DNA of 39,531 nucleotides from Deltaproteobacteria bacterium. GTDB lineage: Bacteria > Desulfobacterota > Desulfobacteria > Desulfobacterales > GCA-2748835. This document shows, in pieces, positions 1-9,043 of the stretch. Location of the stretch: NCBI GenBank assembly GCA_002748835.1, contig PDTL01000031.1, positions 1-39,531 of the forward strand. Reading direction: 5' to 3'. Both the position numbers and the translations under genes were made by a program. The first letter of the stretch is position 1, and each line of letters starts with the position of its first letter. The notes beneath the pieces were generated by a model. It had not been told where the DNA came from. It saw nothing but the letters and a program-made list of their open reading frames with translations, and did not search any database.

Positions 1-21
1 TGATTGATTGCTTTGCTCATG
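1..21 (-). CDS. 5' end of a leftward gene, cut by the window edge
   Basis: An ATG on the minus strand at 19-21 is preceded by AAGGA seven bases upstream, a well-spaced ribosome binding site. The visible peptide is only M-S-K-A-I-N-Q before the window ends. The start is plausible from the Shine-Dalgarno sequence alone; the product cannot be named. Confidence 0.4.
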
Positions 22-685
22 TCAATTTCCTTTTTATTCGTTAAAGCTAAGTAGGGTAATTGATAATAAGCAGTTACACAATCTTATTTACAGTCTCAAT
101 TGGTTATTTGTCAGATCAAGTCTTGACTAATACATTTTATTTGAGGGGTACGAACACCAATCATCCCCAGCGGGATATCGGTCTGTTCGTGGGGTAGTGT
201 CAAATATTTTTCGCACATTTGATTTTTAAGGTAGCCAGTTAATCCATTTTTTTCCTCTCCTTCACTTTTGGTTCCAGCACAGCAAAGGTGCAAATTGCAA
301 GATTGTGAGTGTAGCGAGCACCTGAAGGGCTTGACCTTGTAATTTGGCAGCGCGGCGGCGGCCCTTTTTTTGCGTCAAAATCTTGGGCGTAGTGCAGTAC
401 CGATAACCGCGGTGGTTTTTACTGTGGCCTTCAACATGAGTGCCACGCTATGATCAGATTTTAGTTTGACTTAATAGCAGCTAAAAAACGGTTTTTTTTC
501 AGAGTCGACTACGCAACGCAGCCGTTACAAGCTGCATGATCCGTTTCAGCACATCAATAAAAGCAATGCTGATGCGTTCATCATTGCAAAACCTGAACAT
601 CAGACAACGTGCCAATCTGCTCCCAAAATGCCGTTGCATTCCATTTATGACTTGTATTTTTAGCTTTTTTTGATTCATATAGATC
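22..685. other. eroded, mostly non-coding stretch with short ORF remnants
   Basis: No convincing intact gene is seen in these roughly 660 bases. On the minus strand an open stretch at 262-447 (61 codons, no ATG) reads like protein, with a basic middle section (QKKGRRRAAKLQGQ) followed by a hydrophobic end, and another minus-strand fragment runs at about 585-665. They lie in different frames and are broken by stops, which fits a decayed gene or transposase, but I recognise no family. The stretch is AT-rich compared with the neighbouring receptor gene. Confidence 0.3.
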
Positions 686-694
686 TGCTATAAT
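686..694 (+). promoter_or_regulatory. extended -10 promoter of the TonB receptor gene
   Basis: A perfect TATAAT at 689-694 is preceded by TG one base upstream (TGCTATAAT), an extended -10 element. The matching -35 position is only a T-run. Transcription would start near 701, giving a leader of about 60 bases to the ATG at 764. No riboswitch-like fold was recognised in that leader. Confidence 0.55.
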
Positions 695-763
695 ATTCTG
701 TTTTTCAAAAAAGCGAAATCAAAGTATCCATCAAATGGACACTATTGCGTGAAAGGGAAAGTC

Positions 764-2818
764 ATGACACATCGGCGTAAGCCCACCAGGGTGTTTTCGA
801 TACTTCGGATGGCTGTTTATGTCCTGTATGTGATCACCATGGTTACAGGTGCCAATGCGCAAACGTCTTCCGCCAATGAAGGCACCGAAATCGATTACCT
901 TAAGGGACTGTCCATCGAGGATCTTTTGCAGACCGAAATTATTTCGGCTTCCAAGAAATCCGAACTCCTTTTCGATACAGCCTCGGCCATTTTTGTCATC
1001 ACCCAGGAAGACCTGCGGCGAACCGGTGCCCGCAACATACCCGAGGCGCTGCGGATGGTACCGGGGCTCCAGGTGGCGCACATCAATGCCCACCGCTGGG
1101 CCATCTCTTCCCGCGGGTTTGCCGATTGGTTCAGCAATAAGCTGTTGGTACTGATTGACGGTCGCAGCGTATATAACCCCATCTTTTCAGGGGTGCATTG
1201 GGATGTTCAAGAAACCATCATGGCGGACATCGAACGCATCGAGGTCATCCGCGGTCCCGGTGCCACTGTATGGGGTGCCAATGCGGTTAACGGTGTCATC
1301 AACATCATTACAAAAAACGCATCCAAAACCCTTGGCGCTCTTTTCAACATGGGCGTCGGCACCCATGAGCAACCGCTAGTGGCCGCGCGTTATGGCACAA
1401 GAATCGCTGATATGGCGGATATCCGCCTGTTCGCCAAAGGTTTCAAACGTGAGCCCTTCAACAAAAAAAATGGTGGAGAGGCCCACGATGCCTGGCGGCA
1501 TCTGCAGGGCGGCTTTCGGGTTGACTGGCAGGCCGGCAGGCGGGACGATTTCATGTTCGACGGGAGGTTCTATGACGGCGAGGCGAACTCGAAAACCGTC
1601 TTTTCCGGGTTTTTGACACCGCCGTATACAAGAATTACCAAGGAAACCGAAACCTTTTCCGGTGGCCACCTACTTTCCCGCTGGATACGCAGACTGTCGG
1701 ATTCCTCCGATCTGACCCTCCAGGCATATTACGACACCACCCGGCGGGATCTGGTGGCGTTGGCTGAGGATCGATATACCATTGATGTCGAAATCAAGTA
1801 TCATCTGGATCCGGATGGCCGCCATGATGTGGTGTGTGGGGCGGGCTACCGCTGGAACCATGATGAAATAACAGGTACCCCCGAATCCAGGATCGAACCG
1901 GACAGCCGCAGCGACGACCTGGTGAGCGCATTTGTGCAGGATGATATCATGCTGCTCGCCGATCGATTGTGGCTGACCCTGGGGTCCAAATTTGAATACA
2001 ACGGATACACTGGCTTCGAAATCCAGCCCAGTGCCCGGACACGATTTAAACTCAAGGATAAGCATATGTTCTGGGCCGCCGTATCCCGTGCCGTACGCAC
2101 GCCTTCCCGCTCAGAAAACGGTGTGCGCTCCAACCAGGGCACCATTGTTTTGCCAACAGGTGACCTTGTGATCGCGCGTGTAGTGGGCGACGAAAATTTC
2201 GACTCAGAAGTCTTGATCGCATATGAGGCCGGATATCGCTGGCAGCCGCAACCCCGGTTTTCCATGGCGTTGACCGCTTTTTTCAATGACTATGACCAGC
2301 TTCGGAATGCCTCCCCTGCGCCCTTTTTCTGGGAGCGTGACCCCGCACCGGTCCATCTGGTGATCCCGTTTGTGATGGATAACAGCCTGAAAGGGGAAAC
2401 CTCCGGAGTTGAAGCCTTGATGACCTGGCGACCGCTGGACGTCTGGCGGTTTTCCGCCAGCTATGCCTTACTGGAATTCGATTTGCAAAAAACCGGAAAT
2501 AGCGTCTACGGTACGCTGCGGATGGAACAGGGGAAAACGCCCGATCATCAACTTCAACTGCGTTCCTATCTGGATTTGCCCTGGAATTTTCATTTCGATG
2601 CGGAATTGTATTTCGTCGACCGATTGCCCTCACTGGACATCGATGCCTACACCCGTGTCGATTTGCGTCTGGAATGGACGCCTTCGCCTCAATGGACATT
2701 GAGCGTTGGGGTGGAGAATCTACTGGACGACAGCCACCAGGAATACCTGGACGGTATCGGGATTATCGCCACCAAGGTGCCGCGTATCGGTTATGGCCAG
2801 GTGACTCTGAATTTTTAA
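764..2818 (+). CDS. TonB-dependent outer membrane receptor
   Basis: An outer membrane gated-channel receptor that would import a ligand using TonB energy. The 684-residue product has a signal peptide ending near ANA (about residue 32), then a plug domain (about 45-180) with the conserved sequences VPGLQVA, SSRGF, LVLIDGRSVY, IERIEVIRGPG and GANAVNGVINIITK. A beta-barrel follows, ending in the terminal Phe typical of outer membrane barrels (VTLNF). I place the start at ATG 764, since AAAGGG lies just upstream; a GTG at 749 is the alternative. No TonB, ExbB or ABC transporter genes are adjacent, so the substrate is unknown. Family assignment is secure. Confidence 0.93.
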   Translation: MTHRRKPTRVFSILRMAVYVLYVITMVTGANAQTSSANEGTEIDYLKGLSIEDLLQTEIISASKKSELLFDTASAIFVITQEDLRRTGARNIPEALRMVPGLQVAHINAHRWAISSRGFADWFSNKLLVLIDGRSVYNPIFSGVHWDVQETIMADIERIEVIRGPGATVWGANAVNGVINIITKNASKTLGALFNMGVGTHEQPLVAARYGTRIADMADIRLFAKGFKREPFNKKNGGEAHDAWRHLQGGFRVDWQAGRRDDFMFDGRFYDGEANSKTVFSGFLTPPYTRITKETETFSGGHLLSRWIRRLSDSSDLTLQAYYDTTRRDLVALAEDRYTIDVEIKYHLDPDGRHDVVCGAGYRWNHDEITGTPESRIEPDSRSDDLVSAFVQDDIMLLADRLWLTLGSKFEYNGYTGFEIQPSARTRFKLKDKHMFWAAVSRAVRTPSRSENGVRSNQGTIVLPTGDLVIARVVGDENFDSEVLIAYEAGYRWQPQPRFSMALTAFFNDYDQLRNASPAPFFWERDPAPVHLVIPFVMDNSLKGETSGVEALMTWRPLDVWRFSASYALLEFDLQKTGNSVYGTLRMEQGKTPDHQLQLRSYLDLPWNFHFDAELYFVDRLPSLDIDAYTRVDLRLEWTPSPQWTLSVGVENLLDDSHQEYLDGIGIIATKVPRIGYGQVTLNF

Positions 2819-2832
2819 AGAACACACGGCGA

Positions 2833-3516
2833 TTACATAACAGCCTCTAATCCTGTACGGCTGTTTGCTGAAAGCCATGCGTTCAGCAGCGAAATCCCCG
2901 CGTTGCCGACCCCATCGTCTGTAAAAATCGGTTCACGGCCCTTGTCCAAGACCCGACCCGTCGCCGCTTCAAGGTTGCGGCACAGTGCCTCATTTCCAAA
3001 CACCAGACAGGTATCTGCCTGCTGGACCCGCATCCGCACCGCGTCATCCCGCGCTGCATCTGCATCCGCGTATGGGAGGACCACCAGGTCCGCGCGGCCT
3101 GCTGCAGCCAACTCAACTCGAAGGCCGGCAAGGTCTCCTGCAACCACCACCACCGCTGGGTTATCCACTCCGGTGATCCGCGGCCCCCGATCACTCCCCG
3201 GAACCAGACAGATTTCTCCCTGACGATCACCTTCACATAGGTATATGGACAGCCGACGAATCTCCGTGTCTTTTACCCAGGGCACCACAATCCCCGGCGG
3301 CAGGACCAGTGGATCTCCCGTCAGGCCCCACTTATCTGAAGTGCGCTTCATGGGGTGAGGATTCCACCCCAGCAGGGCATCCAGGCTTTCATTGACGGAG
3401 AAACCCATATGATAGAGCTGCACCTGGGTATTCGGCCCGGCTTTTCCCCACAACTCTTTTCGGGTGCGCGCCAGAAACGCTTTGGCAGCCTGCTGCCATT
3501 TTTCTGTATTTGTCAT
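2833..3516 (-). CDS. orphan primase/Toprim-like protein, probably catalytically degenerate
   Basis: The 227-residue protein resembles the middle part of phage and mobile-element DnaG-type primases: a helical segment ending in LLGWNPHP, a KWGL motif, then PPGIVVPWV..EIRRLSIY and LVPGSDRGP, followed by a Toprim-like strand. Where Toprim domains carry a catalytic Glu (typically V-E-G), this protein reads VVVVAGDLAGL, so the Glu appears lost. No CHC2 zinc finger is present. The start at 3516 has GGAG nine bases upstream. It converges on the TonB receptor gene and follows a terminator, so it is probably transcribed alone. The family call comes from motif resemblance only. Confidence 0.55.
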   Translation of the reverse strand: MTNTEKWQQAAKAFLARTRKELWGKAGPNTQVQLYHMGFSVNESLDALLGWNPHPMKRTSDKWGLTGDPLVLPPGIVVPWVKDTEIRRLSIYLCEGDRQGEICLVPGSDRGPRITGVDNPAVVVVAGDLAGLRVELAAAGRADLVVLPYADADAARDDAVRMRVQQADTCLVFGNEALCRNLEAATGRVLDKGREPIFTDDGVGNAGISLLNAWLSANSRTGLEAVM

Positions 3517-3583
3517 CTGCCCCATCTCCGGTGGCTGACATGCAGGTTGACGTGTTGAAATAATAAAAACAGGATAAAAGACC

Positions 3584-3616
3584 AAAAGCCCGACAGCATG
3601 AAGCTGCCGGGCTTTT
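3584..3616. terminator. bidirectional intrinsic terminator after dsrE-like gene
   Basis: GCCCG-a-CAGC pairs with GCTG-c-CGGGC around a short loop, flanked by A4 on one side and T5 on the other. Read on the minus strand it ends the tatA-dsrE transcript; on the plus strand it could block read-through towards tatA. Confidence 0.75.
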
Positions 3617-3699
3617 TGAAGGTATCAAAGGTTTTGATTCAGCCTCGCTTACAAATATGGTTCCCAAGGATTAACCACTGAAACGGATGCACCGTCAGC

Positions 3700-4062
3700 C
3701 TACAGGCTGATCACCGTTGCATCGCAGCACAGATGGATCAGCTCGACAGCGGTTCCCATACGTGCGCCCTCAATCAGTTCCGATTCAGCAATCTGACGGG
3801 CCGTGGCGCAGGGCGTGCAGGCCAGGATCGGCACCTCATGGGCCTGCAGGTAGGTGATGAGATCATCCGCCACATCCCCTGTGGCTGCACGCAGGTTGTC
3901 GGCCATTCCCTGCTTTGCCAGAAAAACCGCATCATCCAGCAGAAAAACGGTTACCTGCTTGCCTTGCTGGTGAGCCACTGTCGCCAGATGAAACGCTCGG
4001 GAAGACCGGTTCGGATTGTCTGTTCCGCAAGATAACGTGATTACGACATTGTCACTGGCCAT
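3700..4062 (-). CDS. DsrE-fold family protein
   Basis: A 120-residue cytoplasmic protein of the DsrE/DsrF-like (YchN) fold. This family includes sulfur-relay subunits and small proteins of unknown function. Visible are an initial beta strand (VVITLSCGTDNP), a helix rich in small residues, VTVFLLDDAVFLAKQG, and a late C-T-P-C pair that could carry sulfur or undergo thiol chemistry. The start has a strong AGGAGG four bases upstream. It lies 25 bases after tatA on the same strand and shares its promoter. The fold call is good; the specific role is unknown, and it is not a dsrEFH operon since no partner subunits are present. Confidence 0.75.
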   Translation of the reverse strand: MASDNVVITLSCGTDNPNRSSRAFHLATVAHQQGKQVTVFLLDDAVFLAKQGMADNLRAATGDVADDLITYLQAHEVPILACTPCATARQIAESELIEGARMGTAVELIHLCCDATVISL

Positions 4063-4087
4063 AACGCCTCCTTTTCACATATCATGT

Positions 4088-4276
4088 TCAAGCGTCCTTG
4101 TCAGTATCCTGATCGATTCTTTCCGTTGGTTCGTCTTCGTTTTCAAATGCGCCTTTTTTAAAGTTCCGGATCCCTTTTCCGATGCCGGCCCCGATTTCCG
4201 GCAGACGTCCTGCGCCGAAAATGATCAATACAATCAACAGGATAATTGTGAGTTCCATGGGACCCAATCCGAACAT
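4088..4276 (-). CDS. tatA: Sec-independent protein translocase TatA/E
   Basis: A pore-forming subunit of the twin-arginine translocon, which exports folded, often cofactor-bearing proteins. The 62-residue protein has the diagnostic order: short N-terminus (MFGLGPMEL), one transmembrane helix ([19 protein letters not shown]), the FG hinge, an amphipathic helix ([17 protein letters not shown]) and an acidic tail. A near-perfect AAGGAGGT lies seven bases before the ATG. tatB and tatC are not nearby. It is the first gene of a two-gene operon with the DsrE-like protein, from a consensus promoter at 4350-4378. Confidence 0.92.
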   Translation of the reverse strand: MFGLGPMELTIILLIVLIIFGAGRLPEIGAGIGKGIRNFKKGAFENEDEPTERIDQDTDKDA

Positions 4277-4349
4277 GAAAAGGACCTCCTTGCAATACGA
4301 AATAATTCTGATTCAACTTACCAGAATAAAAGAATATTTAAATTAATTT

Positions 4350-4378
4350 TTTATACCACACCTGTCATGGGATGTCAA
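4350..4378 (-). promoter_or_regulatory. sigma-70 promoter of tatA-dsrE
   Basis: On the minus strand TTGACA (4373-4378) is followed by a 17-base spacer and TATAAA (4350-4355), almost full consensus. The predicted transcript starts near 4343 with a leader of about 65 bases. Confidence 0.75.
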
Positions 4379-4504
4379 TCTTTTCCCTTTTTCCGGCGAC
4401 TTCCCCTTGCAAACATCCGTTTGACTGCTTAGTGTCTGAAAAAAAAGTACCGGGTAGACAACATATCCACATCGCGACCCACACACCCACGGGAAGGAAG
4501 TGCC

Positions 4505-5359
4505 ATGCTGAAAAAACAGCCCACACACACATTCGAAGGCGGGCAGAAATATGTACTCGACGCAGAGCTGGCTAAAATCGTCAATATTTCCATGAAACTT
4601 GAAATGCCGCTGCTGCTCAAAGGCGAGCCCGGCACCGGAAAAACCATGCTGGCCCACGCCATTGCAAACAGCCTGGACATGCCGCTGATTATCCTCAATG
4701 TCAAATCGAGCATGAAGCTGATCGATGCCCTGTACCAGTACGACACCTTGACCCGTTTGAATGACAGCCGGTTCGGCGACTCCACCCGGGACGTCAGCAA
4801 TATCGAAGAATATATCAAAATGGGAAAAATCGGCCAGGCCTTTACCACCGATCAGCGCGTGGTGCTGCTCATCGACGAAATCGACAAGGCAGATACGGAT
4901 TTCCAGGATGACATGCTCGATGTGCTGGATCAGATGCAGTTTGATGTTATCGAAATTGACAAAACCGTCCAGGCCCGGACCCGGCCGGTGATCATCATCA
5001 CCTCCAATGCAAAAAAAGACCTCTCAGACCCGTTCCTTGGCCGGTGCAACTTTCACCACATTGCATTCCCGGCACCGGACATGATGCGCCAGATCATCGG
5101 GGTTCATTTTCCGGAGATCTCAAAAGACCTGGCTGAGAACAGCATTGCCGCGTTCTACAAGCTGCGGGAAATCGACGGCATTGAAAAGAAACCTGCCACC
5201 CGGGAGCTGATCAACTGGATCCGGGCGCTGGACGCAGACCCGGACTTCAACGCCAAACACCTGCTCAAGGGAACCGTCCCCTACCTGGGGGTTCTGTTCA
5301 AAAAAAGCCCGGACTATGAACGGGTCACCGCCCAGATGAGCAGACGGCGTCTCTTTTAG
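4505..5359 (+). CDS. MoxR-family AAA+ ATPase
   Basis: A chaperone-type AAA+ ATPase of the MoxR/CbbQ/NorQ group, which typically remodels or inserts cofactors into a partner complex together with a VWA protein. In the 284 residues, Walker A is GEPGTGKT (40-47) and Walker B is LLIDEIDKAD (121-130). A sensor-1-like sequence ITSNAKKDLSDPFLGRC and a C-terminal lid (PATRELINWIRAL) follow. The ATG has GGAAGG-like sequence upstream. It sits 25 bases before the VWA gene and is surely cotranscribed with it. No metabolic oxidoreductase that could be the client is nearby, so the target is unknown. Confidence 0.9.
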   Translation: MLKKQPTHTFEGGQKYVLDAELAKIVNISMKLEMPLLLKGEPGTGKTMLAHAIANSLDMPLIILNVKSSMKLIDALYQYDTLTRLNDSRFGDSTRDVSNIEEYIKMGKIGQAFTTDQRVVLLIDEIDKADTDFQDDMLDVLDQMQFDVIEIDKTVQARTRPVIIITSNAKKDLSDPFLGRCNFHHIAFPAPDMMRQIIGVHFPEISKDLAENSIAAFYKLREIDGIEKKPATRELINWIRALDADPDFNAKHLLKGTVPYLGVLFKKSPDYERVTAQMSRRRLF

Positions 5360-5384
5360 GCACTGTTCTGACAAGGAGCCGCCC

Positions 5385-6576
<1,192 letters not shown>

Positions 6577-6578
<2 letters not shown>

Positions 6579-6608
6579 AAAAAGCCTCCGGCGATCCTGG
6601 CAGAGGCT
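6577..6608 (-). terminator. intrinsic terminator of the lipoprotein gene
   Basis: Read on the minus strand, AGCCTC and GAGGCT form a stem around 14 bases and are followed by seven T residues. It lies just past the stop of the convergent VWA gene and ends the leftward transcript from 7210. Confidence 0.6.
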
Positions 6609-6724
6609 GAACTTAAAAAAATAAAACTGACTGTCAGCGGTGCAGGTACCATGGCGCACCGCTGGCAAGGCGCCTGTGTCTGATGCTATAGTACAGCTGG
6701 CTGTAGCGCAGGCATATCCCCTGT

Positions 6725-7210
6725 TTATCTTCCGCGCTCAAAAAATTCTGCGGGCAGAGAAAGTTCCCCCTGCGACGAAAACCGCACCCCCTCAATCAAC
6801 GGACCGGCAAGCCGTCCACGGATCTCGTATGCAAGCTTCCCGCTGTTCTCATTGCCGACAACCCCAAGCGCCTGGCGCGCGATACCGAGCATGGAGACGC
6901 TCACAGGAATCTCAACCACAACCTCTCCAAAACGGGGAATACGGCCTGAAGCATCGCTGACACCGGTTGCAAATCGCTTACCCTGCACATCCATCCGGAT
7001 AGAGACACCGGTGTAATCCAGGGGAGCGTCATTGGGATTCTGGATGCGCATCTTCAGCAGCATTCTAAACTCCAGTCCCGCACCCTGAAGCGGCGAAATA
7101 CCAGCCAGGTTCACATCAACGGATTCGCTGAATTGAAGGGTGGCACACCCGAAGAACAGAGTCCCACACACAGCCAAAACCACACACCATACGCGCAACA
7201 GGGTTAACAT
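6725..7210 (-). CDS. LEA14-like (WHy domain) lipoprotein
   Basis: A 161-residue exported lipoprotein. The N-terminal hydrophobic segment ends in LFFGC, a lipobox with the Cys to be lipidated. The mature part is a water-stress/hypersensitive-response type (LEA type 2) beta-sandwich, shown by the sequence of FRMLLKMRIQNPNDAPLDYTG, then IPRFGEVVVEIPVSVS. I start at the ATG at 7210, which has AGAGGA upstream. Bacterial members are common and poorly characterised, often thought to protect or scaffold envelope components. It lies alone, with a terminator downstream. Confidence 0.8.
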   Translation of the reverse strand: MLTLLRVWCVVLAVCGTLFFGCATLQFSESVDVNLAGISPLQGAGLEFRMLLKMRIQNPNDAPLDYTGVSIRMDVQGKRFATGVSDASGRIPRFGEVVVEIPVSVSMLGIARQALGVVGNENSGKLAYEIRGRLAGPLIEGVRFSSQGELSLPAEFFERGR

Positions 7211-7270
7211 GATAAGATCCTCTGATTCATGCACTGCGTTGTTACCTGCAATCGAAAAAAAACAATCGCA

Positions 7271-7894
7271 TTACCCAACAAAGACGCACTTCTTTCCAAC
7301 CATCAAAAAGACGGGATATTCAGTACTATTTTTCGGAATGTTATGAATCACTCTGGCGGTCACCGCTGAGAACCCTGCGGCTTCCATTTCTCGTTTGAGC
7401 GTATCCGGATCAAAACCGAGATGATGCACATCCGGCAGATTTCCATGAAAGCTGCCGTCTTCTGTGACAAGGTCGGCGAGCGCGACCCTGCCCCCTGGTT
7501 TGAGCGCCTCAAAAAAAGCGGCCAGCAGATGGGCTGTATCGGCAATATGATGAAGCACCATGGCGGAGAAGATCAAATCAAAACTGGCACGGGGCAAGGC
7601 GGCCCGGGTAACATCGAGATGCAGGGCAGCAATATTGTCCACACCTGCCGTTTTCAACTTCCGCTCCAGAACGTCAATCATACCGGCAGATCCGTCTACG
7701 GCCGTGATCGATTTCAGCGCCGGTGCCAGTTTTAAAGAGACAAGTCCGGTACCGCAGCCGAAATCCATGGCGGTTGTTTCCGCTGTCACCGGAATCTCCT
7801 CTAAAATCGCACTGCCGATTTTCCCGGCCAGCAGGACCCGTCCCGGATTGTCATCCCAGGTGGCGGCCCTGTCATCAAAGGCGCTTTTTTTCAT
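7271..7894 (-). CDS. class I SAM-dependent methyltransferase
   Basis: A 207-residue Rossmann-type methyltransferase. The SAM-binding motif I is MDFGCGTGLVSLKL, followed by the acidic residue in ITAVDGS, then FDLIFSAMVLHHIAD (motif IV region) and LKPGGRVALADL. The motif order is that of the UbiE/Coq5-like methyltransferase 11 group; the substrate is unknown. The chosen ATG (7894) has GGAG ten bases upstream and overlaps the end of tatD by 20 bases, so the two are translationally coupled. Functional assignment beyond methyl transfer is not possible. Confidence 0.85.
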   Translation of the reverse strand: MKKSAFDDRAATWDDNPGRVLLAGKIGSAILEEIPVTAETTAMDFGCGTGLVSLKLAPALKSITAVDGSAGMIDVLERKLKTAGVDNIAALHLDVTRAALPRASFDLIFSAMVLHHIADTAHLLAAFFEALKPGGRVALADLVTEDGSFHGNLPDVHHLGFDPDTLKREMEAAGFSAVTARVIHNIPKNSTEYPVFLMVGKKCVFVG

Positions 7895-8690
7895 TTTTCC
7901 CGATCTCCGATTCATCGATTTTATACAAACGACAGGTATTGTTCCACACCTGTTCCGCCAGTGCGTCGGCATCCGCTCCGCGCACGTCCGCCAGTTTCAG
8001 CATCACAGACCTGACAAAGGCTGGCTCATTCCGGCGATGTTTGTTCTTTTCAGGAGCCGGCGTGAGGTACGGAGAATCGGTTTCAATGAGGATCCGGTCA
8101 GCGGGAATCAGGGGGACGAGCTCCCGGAGCAGTTGACCGCGTTTCAACAGGGTCAAGATCCCCGTAATCCCGATATGATAGCCCAAATCCAGATAAGCGA
8201 ACAGTTCTGCCTTATTTCCGCTGAAACAGTGAACCACACCACCTCTTTCCGGGCGGGCGTGCGCCTTCAGGATGGAGAGAAACCGGCCGTTTGAATCCCG
8301 CTCATGAAAAATCAGGGGAAGGCCTGCGGCATCTGCCAGTTCCAGCTGGCGGACCAGCACGGTTTCCTGGACATCAGCCGGCGAGAACATCCGGTTGAAA
8401 TCCAGCCCGGCCTCACCCCAGGCTTTGACCCGGGGATGGTTGGCCATCCTGAACAGTTCGTCAAGCACCGCATCGCTTGCACTGGACGCATCATGGGGGT
8501 GGATGCCCACAGCGGCAAAGCAGATCGGCGAAGCGTCTGCAATGGCAACGGCCCGACGGCAGGTTTTCAGGGTAACACCGGCGACCATGGCCGCACAGAC
8601 CCCAGCATCGTCCATTCGGGAAAAAACCGCATCCAGATCCTGTTGATAGGAAGGGTCATCAATATGACAGTGACTGTCGAATAAGCGCAT
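7875..8690 (-). CDS. tatD: TatD-family metal-dependent DNase/hydrolase
   Basis: A TIM-barrel amidohydrolase-superfamily enzyme; characterised members are 3'-5' exonucleases and quality-control hydrolases. In the 271 residues the metal ligands are all present: H7 and H9 in FDSHCHID, E93 in WGEAGLDF, H129 in IFHERDS, H154 in VVHCFSG and D205 in ETDSPYLTP. The start at 8690 matches the usual family N-terminus and has AGGA 12 bases upstream; longer open frame upstream has no family similarity. It is first in a two-gene unit with the methyltransferase. Despite the name it is not linked to the tatA gene here. Confidence 0.9.
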   Translation of the reverse strand: MRLFDSHCHIDDPSYQQDLDAVFSRMDDAGVCAAMVAGVTLKTCRRAVAIADASPICFAAVGIHPHDASSASDAVLDELFRMANHPRVKAWGEAGLDFNRMFSPADVQETVLVRQLELADAAGLPLIFHERDSNGRFLSILKAHARPERGGVVHCFSGNKAELFAYLDLGYHIGITGILTLLKRGQLLRELVPLIPADRILIETDSPYLTPAPEKNKHRRNEPAFVRSVMLKLADVRGADADALAEQVWNNTCRLYKIDESEIGKNEKKRL

Positions 8691-8891
8691 GAGGCGATAC
8701 ATTCCTTTTCGGTAAAACAGATTCAACGCATCCGTATCAGACGATATGCACGCACAGCAGGTCCGCAAAGCCTGCAATAAAAAATGTGAGTGTAACCGGT
8801 AACCCTCCGTTATCGAAAGTGTATCACAGGAACCGGCAACCGGCATGCGGACAGGCCGGTATCATTTCCGCCATACCGCATTTCGGCGATA

Positions 8892-8912
8892 TTGTAAAAA
8901 AGTCTTTTACAA
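8892..8912. promoter_or_regulatory. operator-like inverted repeat overlapping a -35 box
   Basis: TTGTAAAA (8892-8899) and TTTTACAA (8905-8912) are perfect 8-base arms separated by five bases. The right arm overlaps the predicted -35 of the beta-propeller gene, a typical repressor position. It lies between the divergent tatD and beta-propeller genes. Confidence 0.45.
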
Positions 8913-8935
8913 AGCAGGGCTGGTTCCATTATAAA
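8906..8935 (+). promoter_or_regulatory. sigma-70 promoter of the beta-propeller gene
   Basis: TTTACA (8906-8911), an 18-base spacer and TATAAA (8930-8935). Transcription would begin near 8942, about 100 bases before the ATG at 9044. Confidence 0.6.
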
Positions 8936-9043
8936 TTAATCGTTTTTATATCGTGAGCAAGCTGCATGATGCCTGCCCTCACACTGAATCTGTTAACAAA
9001 CGGGCCTCAGCCCGATTCAGACACATCCGTCAAGGAGAGATCC

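Noticed and set aside
695..763. possible cobalamin or other riboswitch before the TonB receptor
   Set aside because: The leader is only about 60 bases and contains no riboswitch core; just a minor stem near 728-745.
3700..4062. assignment as dsrE of a dsrEFH sulfur-relay operon
   Set aside because: No dsrF or dsrH follows, and the length and context fit a stand-alone DsrE-fold protein.
4016..4432. 138-codon plus-strand frame over the tatA region
   Set aside because: Antisense to tatA and its consensus promoter; no recognisable protein features.
7875..8690. functional link between tatD and the Tat translocon gene tatA
   Set aside because: TatD is a nuclease not required for Tat export, and the genes lie in separate transcription units.
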